A DNA stretch of 64,000 bases from Shimia biformata (GTDB lineage Bacteria > Pseudomonadota > Alphaproteobacteria > Rhodobacterales > Rhodobacteraceae): assembly GCF_016888515.1 (NCBI RefSeq), contig NZ_JAFEJK010000004.1, positions 49,679-113,678 of the forward strand. The letters run 5' to 3'. Positions 27,487 through 35,710 of the stretch are shown one piece after another (within the stretch, counting starts at the first letter, position 1; each line of letters opens with the position of its first letter). Made by a program: the position numbers and the translations under genes. The notes below the pieces were generated by a model. It was not told the DNA's origin. It was given only the letters and a program-made list of their open reading frames with translations, and ran no database searches.

Positions 27487-28701
27487 TCAGTAAAAGACGT
27501 GTTCGGGGTCGTGGCGCTTGCCACGGAAAGGGGTGACTGTCAGCCGTTCGCCGTCCGCCGTCACGCCGATCTCTTCGTCGCTGAGGTAGCAGGCCGGGTC
27601 TTCGGCCCATGGGTCACCGGTCAGTTGCAAGGCGCGGATGCGGGTGTTGCCGCCACAGACATCCTTCAGCGCACAGGCCCCGCAACGCCCTTTCAGCGGG
27701 CGCGGTCGGGTGCGCAACATTGCCAGCATCTTGTCGTCGCCGGTCCAAAGCTCAGAAAACGTCGACGTTTTGACGTTCCCGACAGTGTAGTCGGACCAAT
27801 AGGTGTCCGGGTGAACCTTGCCGAGGAAGTCGATATTGGCGACCCCCAGCCCGGATGAGTTACCGCCCCATTGGACCAGATGCTCGCGCATATTGGCGAC
27901 GGTGGCCTCGTCGAACCGCTCTGTCGCCCAACGCAGGAAATACCCCGCGTCGGCGTCATTGTTGCCGGTCACGATATCCAGATAGCGCCCGCCCGAGACG
28001 GATTCCCACGCGCGTTCCAGCAGCAGGTCCATGCCGCGCCGCGTGGGCAGGTGTTCAGCGTCCTCGCCGCGGTTCTTGTCGCCGCGCCCCGCATAGACGA
28101 GGTGCGAGAGATAGAATTTGTCCACCCCCTCGTCATCGCACAGCTTCAACAGGTCTGGCAGGTGGTGTTGCGTGCCTTCGGTCAGGCAAAAGCGCAGGCC
28201 TACCTTGACACCGCGTTTCTTCAATTCGCGCACACCGCGCACGGCATCATCAAAGGCGCCGTCGACGCCCCGGAACCAGTCATTCGTGGCCCCGATACCG
28301 TCGATCGAAATGCCGACATAGTTAAAGCCGATCTCGGCCACGCGGTCGGCGGTTTCACCGTGGATCTTGGTGCCGTTGGTTGAAAGCGCCAGCACGCGCA
28401 CCAGTTTCCGCGCCCGCTGTGCCAGTTCAAAGATGTCGAACCGGTCCAGTGGCTCGCCGCCTGACAGGATCAGGGCCGGCACCTTGAATTCGCCGAGGTC
28501 TTCCAGCGTCGCCATCGCCTGTTCATGGGTCAGTTCGCCGGGAAAATTCACATCCGCCGAAACGGTATAGCAATGGCGGCATTTCAGGTTGCAGCGGCGG
28601 GTCAGGTTCCAGATCACCACAGGTTTCACCGGGCCGGGGCGACGGGGACGCACCGGTTTCGGGTCCACCAGTTGCTGCATGTATTCAGTCAGTCGGAACA
28701 T
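27487..28701 (-). CDS. nirJ: Haem d1 biosynthesis radical SAM protein NirJ
   Basis: 404 residues. The radical SAM cluster motif is [10 protein letters not shown] (Cys37, Cys41, Cys44), followed by LSGGEPL. A C-terminal cysteine-rich SPASM-like segment ([13 protein letters not shown]) binds an auxiliary cluster. NirJ replaces propionate side chains of 12,18-didecarboxysirohaem with oxo groups. Start 28701 follows GGAAGGGATAAG; an upstream 27-residue extension overlaps nirH and is rejected. Order nirH-nirJ-nirN matches Paracoccus. Confidence 0.94.
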   Translation of the reverse strand: MFRLTEYMQQLVDPKPVRPRRPGPVKPVVIWNLTRRCNLKCRHCYTVSADVNFPGELTHEQAMATLEDLGEFKVPALILSGGEPLDRFDIFELAQRARKLVRVLALSTNGTKIHGETADRVAEIGFNYVGISIDGIGATNDWFRGVDGAFDDAVRGVRELKKRGVKVGLRFCLTEGTQHHLPDLLKLCDDEGVDKFYLSHLVYAGRGDKNRGEDAEHLPTRRGMDLLLERAWESVSGGRYLDIVTGNNDADAGYFLRWATERFDEATVANMREHLVQWGGNSSGLGVANIDFLGKVHPDTYWSDYTVGNVKTSTFSELWTGDDKMLAMLRTRPRPLKGRCGACALKDVCGGNTRIRALQLTGDPWAEDPACYLSDEEIGVTADGERLTVTPFRGKRHDPEHVFY

Positions 28702-28706
28702 CGCGC

Positions 28707-29195
28707 TTATCCCTTCCGACGAAGCCGCAGCCCCGTCTTTTTCAGTATCCGCGTGGAATAGAGAATGTCGCTTTGGACACATGCCTCGCCAAGGATCGCG
28801 GCGATCTGCGCGCGTTTCTCTTCCACCTCGTCATTGGTTTCACCATGCACCATGGCAAACAGGTTGTAGGGCCAGTCGGGTCGCGCCCGCGGCCGTTCGT
28901 AGCAATGGGTCACGAAGGGCAGGGCACCAATCTGCGCGCCCAGTTCCGTGATCTGGTCATCGGCCACGTCCCAGACGGTCATGCCATTGGCGGTCATGCC
29001 CAGCTTGTAGTGATTGGCAGCGGCAGCCACACGGCGGATCACGCCGCTTTGCTTCATCGCCGAAATGCGGTCGATCAGGTCGGCCTCGGCGATCCCAAGT
29101 TCACCCGCAACCGTAGCATAGGGAGCGGGCACAAGCGGAAGCCCGCCTTGCAGGGCGGTGATGATCTGTCTGTCAGTGTCGTCAATCGTGCTCAT
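28707..29195 (-). CDS. nirH: Sirohaem decarboxylase subunit NirH
   Basis: 162 residues of the AsnC/Lrp-like NirDLGH family: an N-terminal helix-turn-helix remnant ([24 protein letters not shown]) and an Lrp-like alpha/beta domain with [21 protein letters not shown]. With NirD/L and NirG it decarboxylates sirohaem at C12 and C18. ATG 29195 overlaps the preceding stop as ATGA. Assignment to H rather than G rests on gene order. Confidence 0.88.
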   Translation of the reverse strand: MSTIDDTDRQIITALQGGLPLVPAPYATVAGELGIAEADLIDRISAMKQSGVIRRVAAAANHYKLGMTANGMTVWDVADDQITELGAQIGALPFVTHCYERPRARPDWPYNLFAMVHGETNDEVEEKRAQIAAILGEACVQSDILYSTRILKKTGLRLRRKG

Positions 29196-29641
29196 GCCGC
29201 AACCTTGAAGCCGATAAAGAACTCTTGCAGTTTCGGAAACCGATGCACGGTTATGCCGGTTTCCGTCTCGATTGCATCGGCTGTAGCGGTGATCCCCTCG
29301 GGCGTTTCGGTTGCCAGAACGAACCACATGTTCAGCCGGTGCGTGCGCTCATAATTATGTGCGACTTCTGCATGTTCATTGACTTTGGTCAGGACGGATT
29401 CGAATTCGCCTGCCGGAACCGCCATGGCGCAAAGGCAGAAATCACCGCCCATGGCGGCAGCGTCGAAGAAAGGGCCGAAACGGGTGATGATGCGGTCCGC
29501 TTTCATCCGCTCGATCCGCGCCAGAAGGTCGGCCTCGGTGAGGTCCAGTTCGGCGGCGAGATCGGCGAAGGGATGAGGGGTCAACGGGATGTCATCCTGA
29601 ACCCGGTTAAGGATCGCCCGGTCGGTTGCGTCAAGCATCAT
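29192..29641 (-). CDS. nirG: Sirohaem decarboxylase subunit NirG
   Basis: 149 residues of the same family (LNRVQDDIPLTPHPFADLAAELDLTE; HNYERTHRLNMWFVLATE). The HNYER/NMWF signature resembles the L/G type subunits. Two adjacent ATG codons at 29641 and 29638; the first overlaps the nirDL stop as ATGA and has AGGTGG upstream. It functions in the cytoplasmic d1 pathway with its neighbours. Confidence 0.87.
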   Translation of the reverse strand: MMLDATDRAILNRVQDDIPLTPHPFADLAAELDLTEADLLARIERMKADRIITRFGPFFDAAAMGGDFCLCAMAVPAGEFESVLTKVNEHAEVAHNYERTHRLNMWFVLATETPEGITATADAIETETGITVHRFPKLQEFFIGFKVAA

Positions 29642-30633
29642 GCCGCCACCTCTTTCCGGTCCGAAATCAATGCGCCGGTCTGTTTGAAACACCGGGTCGA
29701 GAACAGGACCTTGTGGCGCGCCCCTTGCGTTTCGGGAAGGGCCAGTGCGCGGTCCAGCACTTCAAGGGCCTCGGACCGGCTGCGGGCATGGATCATGTTG
29801 TAGAGTCGATAGGGCCAGATACCTGCCACGGGGCGGCGTTCGTAGCACAGGGTCACCCCGTCCAGCGCGGCAAGGGCCGGGCCAGCGGCAGACACCTGAT
29901 CGACAGGCATGTCCCAGACCACCATCGCGTTGGCGGACCACCCAAGCGCCCGATGGCGCACGATCACCCCAAGGCGGCTTATGATGCCGGCGTCCGACAG
30001 CGCCGAGATGCGCTGGAGAATGTCGGCCTCGCTGCGGTTCAGACCGGCCCCCAGCGCGGCGAAGGGCGCGGCGCAGATGGTCATTCCCTGTGTCAGGCTT
30101 TGCAGGATCTCACGGTCGCCATCGCGCAGCACGTTCACGTCGATATCGCCACGCGGCGCAGGCACTTCGCGGCTGCCGCCTGTCATGCGGAAGCCCAAAT
30201 CGACGTTGAAGGGGCACACCAGCCGCAGATCCAGCACCTGCAACTCGGTGCGCGCCTCGATCCGGGCCAAGGTCGCGTCGACATGGGCGCGGTCGGGCCC
30301 GGTGGCGACGAACCACAGGTTCCAGCGGTCCTCGCGATGGTAATTGTGGTTGACGCCGGGTTCTGCGCCGATCATCGCGGCAACCTCGTCCAGGCGTTCG
30401 GGCGGGGCGGCGACAGCGGCCAGGGTCGAGGCCGAAACCGCATTGGGCGCGCAGGTCGCGCCGACGCGGGTGACGCGGCCAGCGTTCTTCATCCGGGTCA
30501 GCCGCGCAATGACCTCTTCCTCAGTCAGGTCCAGCGTGTCTGCCAGAACAGCGAATGGGCGCGGGGTGATCGGAAACCCGCGTTGCCAGTCATCCAGAAG
30601 GCGGCGGTCGATGGGGTCGGAGATAATTTTCAT
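29638..30633 (-). CDS. nirDL: Fused sirohaem decarboxylase NirD-NirL
   Basis: 331 residues, two AsnC/Lrp-like modules in one chain: residues 1 to about 155 with HNYHREDRWNLWFVATG, and about 170-330 with LCYERRPVAGIWPYRLYNMIH. Fusion of D and L is known in Paracoccus. Each half has the family helix-turn-helix and decarboxylase domain. It begins 3 bases downstream of the nirF stop and ends overlapping nirG. Confidence 0.9.
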   Translation of the reverse strand: MKIISDPIDRRLLDDWQRGFPITPRPFAVLADTLDLTEEEVIARLTRMKNAGRVTRVGATCAPNAVSASTLAAVAAPPERLDEVAAMIGAEPGVNHNYHREDRWNLWFVATGPDRAHVDATLARIEARTELQVLDLRLVCPFNVDLGFRMTGGSREVPAPRGDIDVNVLRDGDREILQSLTQGMTICAAPFAALGAGLNRSEADILQRISALSDAGIISRLGVIVRHRALGWSANAMVVWDMPVDQVSAAGPALAALDGVTLCYERRPVAGIWPYRLYNMIHARSRSEALEVLDRALALPETQGARHKVLFSTRCFKQTGALISDRKEVAA

Positions 30634-30636
30634 TCC

Positions 30637-31803
30637 TCAAAGCCCCGTCCGATGTGCGCGCGCGGTGAAGAAGATGCCCGACGGGCTGTCGGCTTCGATC
30701 TCGTGCAGTTTCTCGAAGGTATGGGTGTCATAAATCATGACCTTCCCGGCGTCGCGGACGCTGATCCAGACTTCGTGGCCGCGCGGGGTGAACTCCATGT
30801 GCAGCACGGCCGGACCCGGTTTGAATTCATGGATGATCTCTTTCGTGACCGTGTCCACGACCTGGATCGTGTCGTTCAGCGGGTGCGCGAAATTTACCCA
30901 GACCTGACGTCCATCGGGCCGCGCCATGGCAAAGACGGGCTGACCATAGGTCTTGGTGCGCCCGGTTTCCGTGAGTGATTTGGCGTCGACCCAGAGGATC
31001 TCGTGATGTCCAACGGCGGGAAGGACAAATTCGTCACCAGTATGCGCCCAGCCTTCGAGGTGGGGCATCTTGTAGACCGGCATTTCCTGTTGGCCGCGCC
31101 CGTATCCCGGTAGGACGCGGATTGGTTCGGGATTGTCGGACCACAGGTCCAGCGCGGTCAACCCGTCCTCTCCGAACAGGCCGGTGATGTAAGTGCGGCC
31201 ATTGGCGGTGATCAGCGCGTCATAGGGGTTTTCGCCCATGTCCTTGATCTTGGTGATCTTGGGGTCATCGCCGGACAGGTCGGCTATCCAGGTCTCGCCC
31301 GTGTCCCACATGGTAAAGACGAAACGGCGTCCCGGCGCGTCGACAAGGCCGATGGTCTTGCTGTCTGTGGGGATGTCCAGCACCATTTCCAGCGTGACGG
31401 AATCGAAGATCCGCACGCCGCCGGGTTCGTAATTCGAAACAGCGACCAGTGTGCCATCATCCGAGATCGCACCGCCGATGGCATTGCCGGCTTGCACGAC
31501 ACGGTTCGCGATCTCGCGCTTGACGATATCGACCTTGGTCAGCCCTCCGTCGCGGCCAAACACATAGGCAAATCGTTCGTCGGGCGAATAGACCAGCGAG
31601 GCATGGGACAGGTCGCCCAGCCCTTCGATCCGCGCCAATGCGGCGCGGTCGGACTGATCGACCAGCAGAACCGAGCCGATGGCGCGTTCAATGACAAGAC
31701 CAAGATCGCCGGTGGCCGTTGGTTCAGCCATTGAACCAACCGGGGTCAGGGTGGCGGCGGTCAGGAAAACTGAGGTGAGAAGGCCGTGGGTGAGGGCTTT
31801 CAT
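30637..31803 (-). CDS. nirF: Haem d1 biosynthesis protein NirF
   Basis: 388 residues with a Sec signal (about 1-26, ending PVGSMAEP) and a d1-type beta-propeller without any CxxCH, which separates it from NirS and NirN. NirF is periplasmic and is thought to carry or modify the d1 precursor. There is no lipobox, as in Paracoccus and unlike the lipoprotein form of Pseudomonas. It starts 4 bases after nirC. Confidence 0.92.
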   Translation of the reverse strand: MKALTHGLLTSVFLTAATLTPVGSMAEPTATGDLGLVIERAIGSVLLVDQSDRAALARIEGLGDLSHASLVYSPDERFAYVFGRDGGLTKVDIVKREIANRVVQAGNAIGGAISDDGTLVAVSNYEPGGVRIFDSVTLEMVLDIPTDSKTIGLVDAPGRRFVFTMWDTGETWIADLSGDDPKITKIKDMGENPYDALITANGRTYITGLFGEDGLTALDLWSDNPEPIRVLPGYGRGQQEMPVYKMPHLEGWAHTGDEFVLPAVGHHEILWVDAKSLTETGRTKTYGQPVFAMARPDGRQVWVNFAHPLNDTIQVVDTVTKEIIHEFKPGPAVLHMEFTPRGHEVWISVRDAGKVMIYDTHTFEKLHEIEADSPSGIFFTARAHRTGL

Positions 31804-31807
31804 GGGT

Positions 31808-32197
31808 TCATTCCCCTTTGAGTAGGTAATCGGCGATCCAGATGGCCTCTTCTTCGGTGATCAGGGGTCTCCATGGGGGCATGGCGGTGCCCTCGATGCC
31901 GTCGAGGATGACGCCTGTCAGGACGTCGGGGTCATAGTGTTCGATGGTTTGCGGACGGATGTCCGGGCCCAGCCCGCCCTTCAGCGTCAGACCGTGGCAC
32001 GAGCCACAATCCTGATGGACAAGCCGTTTCAGTTCCACGAGGTCCGGGGCGTCGTTGGCGAGGGCAGGGGTGGCGATCAGCATGGCCATGAGAACGGAGG
32101 GCAGCGACCGGCCGCGGGGGGGCGTGAAACGCCCGCCTGGGGGGGCGGTCGGGCGCTGCCCGGCGGTGCCGGGCGTATTTTTTCTCCGGTTAACCAT
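31808..32197 (-). CDS. nirC: Periplasmic cytochrome c NirC, with an unusual N-terminal extension
   Basis: A small class I cytochrome c. The mature part has CGSCH and an axial Met (GTAMPPW). The only upstream start that gives a full signal peptide is ATG 32197, which overlaps the nirE stop (ATGGTTAA); this puts about 34 Arg/Pro/Gly-rich residues before the hydrophobic core LPSVLMAMLIATPALA. Those codons coincide with a GC-rich repeat-like element. ATG 32089 would leave only a 13-residue signal. NirC donates electrons to NirS or takes part in d1 maturation. Gene certain, start uncertain. Confidence 0.8.
   Translation of the reverse strand: MVNRRKNTPGTAGQRPTAPPGGRFTPPRGRSLPSVLMAMLIATPALANDAPDLVELKRLVHQDCGSCHGLTLKGGLGPDIRPQTIEHYDPDVLTGVILDGIEGTAMPPWRPLITEEEAIWIADYLLKGE
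32099..32197 (-). repeat. GC-rich repeat-like element between nirE and nirC
   Basis: On the minus strand it starts with palindrome GGTTAACC, then a poly-A stretch, then hairpin GCCCGGC-ACC-GCCGGGC, then C-tracts with GGGCG-TTTCA-CGCCC. Composition and hairpins differ sharply from flanking codons. It resembles an element I associate with intergenic repeats in roseobacters, but copy number cannot be tested here. Confidence 0.45.
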
Positions 32198-32966
32198 TGG
32201 CCTGCACCTGAACCAGCTCTCGCGCAAGGTCCGCGTCCGGCATCTGCGCATAAAGCGTGACGACCCGGCCGATGATGAACAGGGTCGGGGCTTTCAACCC
32301 GGCGTTGCGCACGTCCCCTGCCAATTTGTCGAGCCGCGATACCATTCGGGTCTCATCCGGCGTTGTGGCGCGGCCAACGGCCATCACCGGGGTCGATCCC
32401 GGCAGGCCTTCGGTCATCAGGCCAACGGCAATCTGACCGATATTGGCGACCCCCATATAGACAACCAGGGTCGTGTTCGGGTCCGCCAGCCGTTTCCAGT
32501 CAAGGTCCAGAGCCTTGTCCGCCTGGCGGTGGCCGGTCACGTATTGAACACCTGTTGCAAGCCCGCGATGGGTAAGCGGTACGCCGGTGGCGCTGCTGGC
32601 GCCCTGTGCGGCGGTGATGCCGGGGGCGTATTCGACCTCGATCCCGCGTTCGATCAGGTAAGCGGCCTCTTCCGAACCGCGGCCAAAGATCATCGGGTCG
32701 CCGCCCTTCAATCGGGCAACACGGCGGCCCAGACGGGCCTGTTCGACCAGAATGTCGTTGATCCGATCTTGAGTAACGGGATGGCATTTGGGCGCTTTGC
32801 CGACAGGGATCAGCGCGATCCCGTCCGGCACCAGCGCCATGATCTCGGGGCTGACCAACCGGTCATAGACCACGACATCCGCCTCGCGGATCAGGCGCAG
32901 CGCGCGCAGGGTCAACAGTTCGGGATCGCCGGGACCTGCACCAATGAGAAAGACCTTGCCGCTCAT
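32190..32966 (-). CDS. nirE: Uroporphyrinogen-III C-methyltransferase NirE
   Basis: 258 residues, a single SUMT domain: LIGAGPGDPELLTLRALR at the start, VVYDRLVSPEI, RLKGGDPMIFGRG and APGITAAQGASS. It makes precorrin-2 for haem d1. ATG 32966 has GAGG upstream; a 98-residue in-frame extension spans the terminator region and is rejected. It is a paralogue of the C-terminal half of CysG at 11729-13111. It heads the d1 gene set downstream of a terminator and a Dnr-like box. Confidence 0.94.
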   Translation of the reverse strand: MSGKVFLIGAGPGDPELLTLRALRLIREADVVVYDRLVSPEIMALVPDGIALIPVGKAPKCHPVTQDRINDILVEQARLGRRVARLKGGDPMIFGRGSEEAAYLIERGIEVEYAPGITAAQGASSATGVPLTHRGLATGVQYVTGHRQADKALDLDWKRLADPNTTLVVYMGVANIGQIAVGLMTEGLPGSTPVMAVGRATTPDETRMVSRLDKLAGDVRNAGLKAPTLFIIGRVVTLYAQMPDADLARELVQVQANG

Positions 32967-33125
32967 CTGAGACCTCGCGTTTCTGGTGTATTGGGTGACC
33001 TGGGTGAGGGCGCGCCCGCCAGCCTGTTCCCACCCGACACGAATCGGGGGACGCAAATCAGGGGCAGAACTGGCGGTCGCGTGCGTTTCATGCAGCCAAG
33101 ATGGCGGTTTTGCCGGGGCCTCTCC

Positions 33126-33139
33126 TTGACAAAAGGCAA
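33126..33139. promoter_or_regulatory. Weak Dnr/FNR-like box upstream of nirE
   Basis: TTGACAAAAGGCAA: one perfect half-site (TTGAC) and one with a single mismatch to GTCAA. It is centred about 166 bases before the nirE start and overlaps the terminator of the cupredoxin gene. It could provide a second nitric-oxide-responsive promoter for the d1 genes. Confidence 0.4.
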
Positions 33140-33163
33140 GGCCCGCGCGGTTGCACGGGCCTT
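33131..33163 (-). terminator. Terminator after the cupredoxin gene
   Basis: On the minus strand AAGGCCCG and CGGGCCTT (within 33138-33163) form a stem extended by GC pairs, then GCCTTTT. It lies 37 bases after the cupredoxin stop. The rest of the gap 32967-33199 holds only the Dnr-like box. Confidence 0.7.
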
Positions 33164-33199
33164 CGGCGGAAGCGAATTGTCGCGGGGGTGAATTCGGCC

Positions 33200-33634
33200 C
33201 TATTCGGGTGTCACCGTGACCATGCCGATCATGTTCTGTGTTTCCCAATGTGGTCCGCACAGATAGTCCTGCGGACCCGGTTCGAGAAAGGTGAACTCGA
33301 TCACCTCTTCCGGGAAGGCGCGGTCGGATTCGGGCTGGCCCGAATCCTTGACCAGCACCGAATGCGAGGTTCGTTTGTCCACGTTCACCCAGCGCACTGT
33401 CGTGCCCACTGGAACGGAAATCTGGGCGGGACAGAAATTGTAGTCATACATCAGGACCACAGTCGCGCCAGAAACCTCGGACGACGGCGCGCCGAAAATC
33501 TTTTGATAGCGTTCTTCCGCCTCGGCACAGATCGCGGCGGTGTCGTCGTCACCGGCAAAGGCGGCAGGCGCAAAGGCAAAAGACGCAAAAACCGCGACAA
33601 GCGCGGCGCGGGTCAGGGGATGGGTTTGAAACAT
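33200..33634 (-). CDS. Periplasmic cupredoxin with an extended copper-ligand loop
   Basis: 144 residues: signal peptide 1-27 (ending PAAFAG), then a plastocyanin/azurin-like fold. Ligand candidates are His91 (TSHSVLV), Cys126 and His129 (YLCGPHW) and Met135 or Met138. Plastocyanin and pseudoazurin have Met five residues after the His; here it is six or nine, so the loop is longer. Cys36 and Cys68 could form a disulfide. AGGAGG precedes ATG 33634. It may shuttle electrons to NirS in place of pseudoazurin or cytochrome c; that is inferred from position. Confidence 0.85.
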   Translation of the reverse strand: MFQTHPLTRAALVAVFASFAFAPAAFAGDDDTAAICAEAEERYQKIFGAPSSEVSGATVVLMYDYNFCPAQISVPVGTTVRWVNVDKRTSHSVLVKDSGQPESDRAFPEEVIEFTFLEPGPQDYLCGPHWETQNMIGMVTVTPE

Positions 33635-33658
33635 TTGATATCCTCCTGCATGAGAAAC

Positions 33659-33685
33659 GTGGCGGCCGGATGACCCGGCCGCCAC
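33659..33685 (-). other. Strong hairpin between the cytochrome and cupredoxin genes
   Basis: GTGGCGGCCGG (33659-33669) and CCGGCCGCCAC (33675-33685) make a perfect 11-bp stem with a 5-base loop, just after the cytochrome stop. No T-run follows. Probably an mRNA-processing or partial-termination element. Confidence 0.6.
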
Positions 33686-33692
33686 TGGGGGT

Positions 33693-35486
33693 TTATTGCC
33701 CGACGACGTTGATGTTGACGCTGTCGTCATCCAGAGCAAGCGACGTGTTCAGCGTCACGTGATGGAAGCGGGCATCGGCATAGTCGTCGTGGATCGCAAA
33801 GCCGACCGTATAGGTCTTGCCCGGCTCCAGCGCGATGTCGCCTGCCGCACCCGTGTTCAGCGGGCGGGTGAAGACAACGGTCCAGGTGCCGGCGGCATCC
33901 ATCGCAGCTGAGGCCGCGATCTGGCCTTCGTTCTGCACACGACGCTCCAGCAGGTAGCCGTTGGTCGCCGAACCATCCGCGTAGACGCGCATCAGGTCCA
34001 TGAATGTGCCATCCTTGAGATATTGCTCGATCTCTTCTGCGGATTTCACCTTGTCCCAGCCACCTTGCGGTGCCCGACGGCCCTTGATCTCGATATCCGT
34101 GCGGCTTTCGCTCAGGTATTTCGAGACGAATTCCTTGGCCTGGATCTGCTCAGCGACTGAACCGCTGGCGGCGATGTCGTCGGCAGAGGGCGCTGCGGGC
34201 ATATAGGCATTGTCAGCGTGGCACGTGGCCCAGCAACCCGCCTGTTCACCCAGCTCGATACCGGTGCCGGTGATCATCATGGCGACCTTGATCTGGTTCT
34301 CGGGGTCCATCTTGCCGCCATCGACGAAGGGCACGGGGGTGTGGCCCGCGTCGTCCCATTGCAGGCGGAAATAGACATTCTCGCCGTCATGGGCCGCCTG
34401 GATCGTGGCGGGAATGGTGCCGCGCTTGCCGGGGATCGGCATCGCTTCGGATTCCTCAGTGCCCTTGACCAGCTTGTTGCCGATGGTCTCAAGCTCTTTG
34501 GCGTGGCAGGTCGAGCATTGGTCGCCACCCTTTGTCAGGGGACGCGCGCCGCCGTGCTGCTTGCCGTTCTGGACAAACTCGAACGAGACCTGGCCCGGGT
34601 AGAACAGTGTCAGGTTGGACGCAGCGACATTGTCCCAGTTGATGTTGGGCGCCACGTCCGCGCCACCGGCGGCCGAGGCTTCCTTGGCCGTGCCTGCCGC
34701 AATTGCGCGTTCTTCCTCGCGCGCGGCTTCGACGGCTGCGGCGATCTTGGCGGCGATGGCCTCTTTCTCGGCCTTGGCTGCGGCTGCGGCGGCTTCTGCC
34801 TCGGCTGCTTCCTTGGCTTCGATGCGGGCCAGCGAGTCGATGTATTCCTGCGGGATCTCGCGCTTGAATTTCGGGTTCGGCGCTTCCAGCTTGGCCAGGT
34901 ATTCCTCTTCTGCTTCCTCACGCGCGCTCGAGTGGGCAATCCCCTTGTGGCAGTCGATACAGGTCTGGCCGACCTCCATCGCGTTCAGGTGCTGCTGACG
35001 GGCGCGGGGTTTCTGGAACTCGGGCATCATCGACTCAAAGTCGTGACAGTTGCGGCATTCGCGGCTGTCGGTCTTTTTCATCCGCTCCCATTCATTCATC
35101 GCCAGATGCAGGCGCTTGGCTTCGAACTTTTCGCGGGTGTTGATGGTGCCCATCATCTTACCCCACAGTTCTTTCGAGGCTTTCACCTTGCGGATCATCT
35201 TGTGGGTCCAGTCCTTGGGCACGTGGCAGTCGGAACAGACCGCGCCCACACCCGAACGGTTCACGTCGTGGATCGTGCCCTTGTATTCGGCATAGACGTT
35301 GTCCTCCATCTCGTGGCACGAGATGCAGAAGGGCATGGTGTTGGTGGCTTCCATGGCGGTGTTGAAACCACCCCAGAAAACGATGCCGGCAATGAAAGCA
35401 GCGGCAATTCCGGCAAGGGGCATTCCAAGGATGAAATACCTCCGCCAAATAGGTTTCTTTTCTTCCGGTTGGCTGGGTTGTGTCAT
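33693..35486 (-). CDS. NapC/NirT tetrahaem domain fused to ethylbenzene-dehydrogenase-like haem domain
   Basis: 597 residues. A membrane anchor (about 18-41) is followed by four haem motifs: CISCH 54-58, CSDCH 84-88, CRNCH 144-148 and CIDCH 176-180, the NapC/NirT quinol-oxidising layout. An Ala/Glu/Lys-rich probable coiled coil (about 215-270) links this to a C-terminal domain like the haem subunit of ethylbenzene dehydrogenase, with CSTCH 324-328 and CWATCH 418-423, a rare CX3CH spacing. It would move quinol electrons to the periplasm, perhaps to the cupredoxin or NirS. The gene lies between nirS and nirE. Confidence 0.85.
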   Translation of the reverse strand: MTQPSQPEEKKPIWRRYFILGMPLAGIAAAFIAGIVFWGGFNTAMEATNTMPFCISCHEMEDNVYAEYKGTIHDVNRSGVGAVCSDCHVPKDWTHKMIRKVKASKELWGKMMGTINTREKFEAKRLHLAMNEWERMKKTDSRECRNCHDFESMMPEFQKPRARQQHLNAMEVGQTCIDCHKGIAHSSAREEAEEEYLAKLEAPNPKFKREIPQEYIDSLARIEAKEAAEAEAAAAAAKAEKEAIAAKIAAAVEAAREEERAIAAGTAKEASAAGGADVAPNINWDNVAASNLTLFYPGQVSFEFVQNGKQHGGARPLTKGGDQCSTCHAKELETIGNKLVKGTEESEAMPIPGKRGTIPATIQAAHDGENVYFRLQWDDAGHTPVPFVDGGKMDPENQIKVAMMITGTGIELGEQAGCWATCHADNAYMPAAPSADDIAASGSVAEQIQAKEFVSKYLSESRTDIEIKGRRAPQGGWDKVKSAEEIEQYLKDGTFMDLMRVYADGSATNGYLLERRVQNEGQIAASAAMDAAGTWTVVFTRPLNTGAAGDIALEPGKTYTVGFAIHDDYADARFHHVTLNTSLALDDDSVNINVVGQ

Positions 35487-35660
35487 GTCCAGGCTCCGTT
35501 TGGCTTTCTTGTTCTGGTCCGGTTAGGTCGGACCGATTGGCTGTTTCTTGGATCGCAAGGGGCGGGGGGCGGCCAGGCGTACTTGGTCGGGCGTACTGGG
35601 TGCCTGGGCGGTGTGTTGGGGGATGCCCCCCGGCTGTCACGATCCCGTCTGCGAATGTGA

Positions 35661-35689
35661 GAAAGGGCGGGCGCGAGGCCCGCCCTTTC
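35661..35689 (-). terminator. Terminator-like hairpin after nirS
   Basis: GAAAGGGCGGGC (35661-35672) and GCCCGCCCTTTC (35678-35689) form a perfect 12-bp stem with a 5-base loop, 22 bases after the nirS stop. The tail lacks a strong T-run, so readthrough into the cytochrome gene is likely. Nothing else was seen in the gap 35487-35710. Confidence 0.65.
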
Positions 35690-35710
35690 GGTTCACCTAT
35701 CCGGTCACGA

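Noticed and set aside
34218..35660. Phe/Leu/Gly-rich 480-codon plus-strand frame that could be read as a membrane protein
   Set aside because: Its hydrophobicity is the reverse reading of the Ala/Glu/Lys-rich linker and haem domains of the fusion cytochrome; no start signal or family motif.
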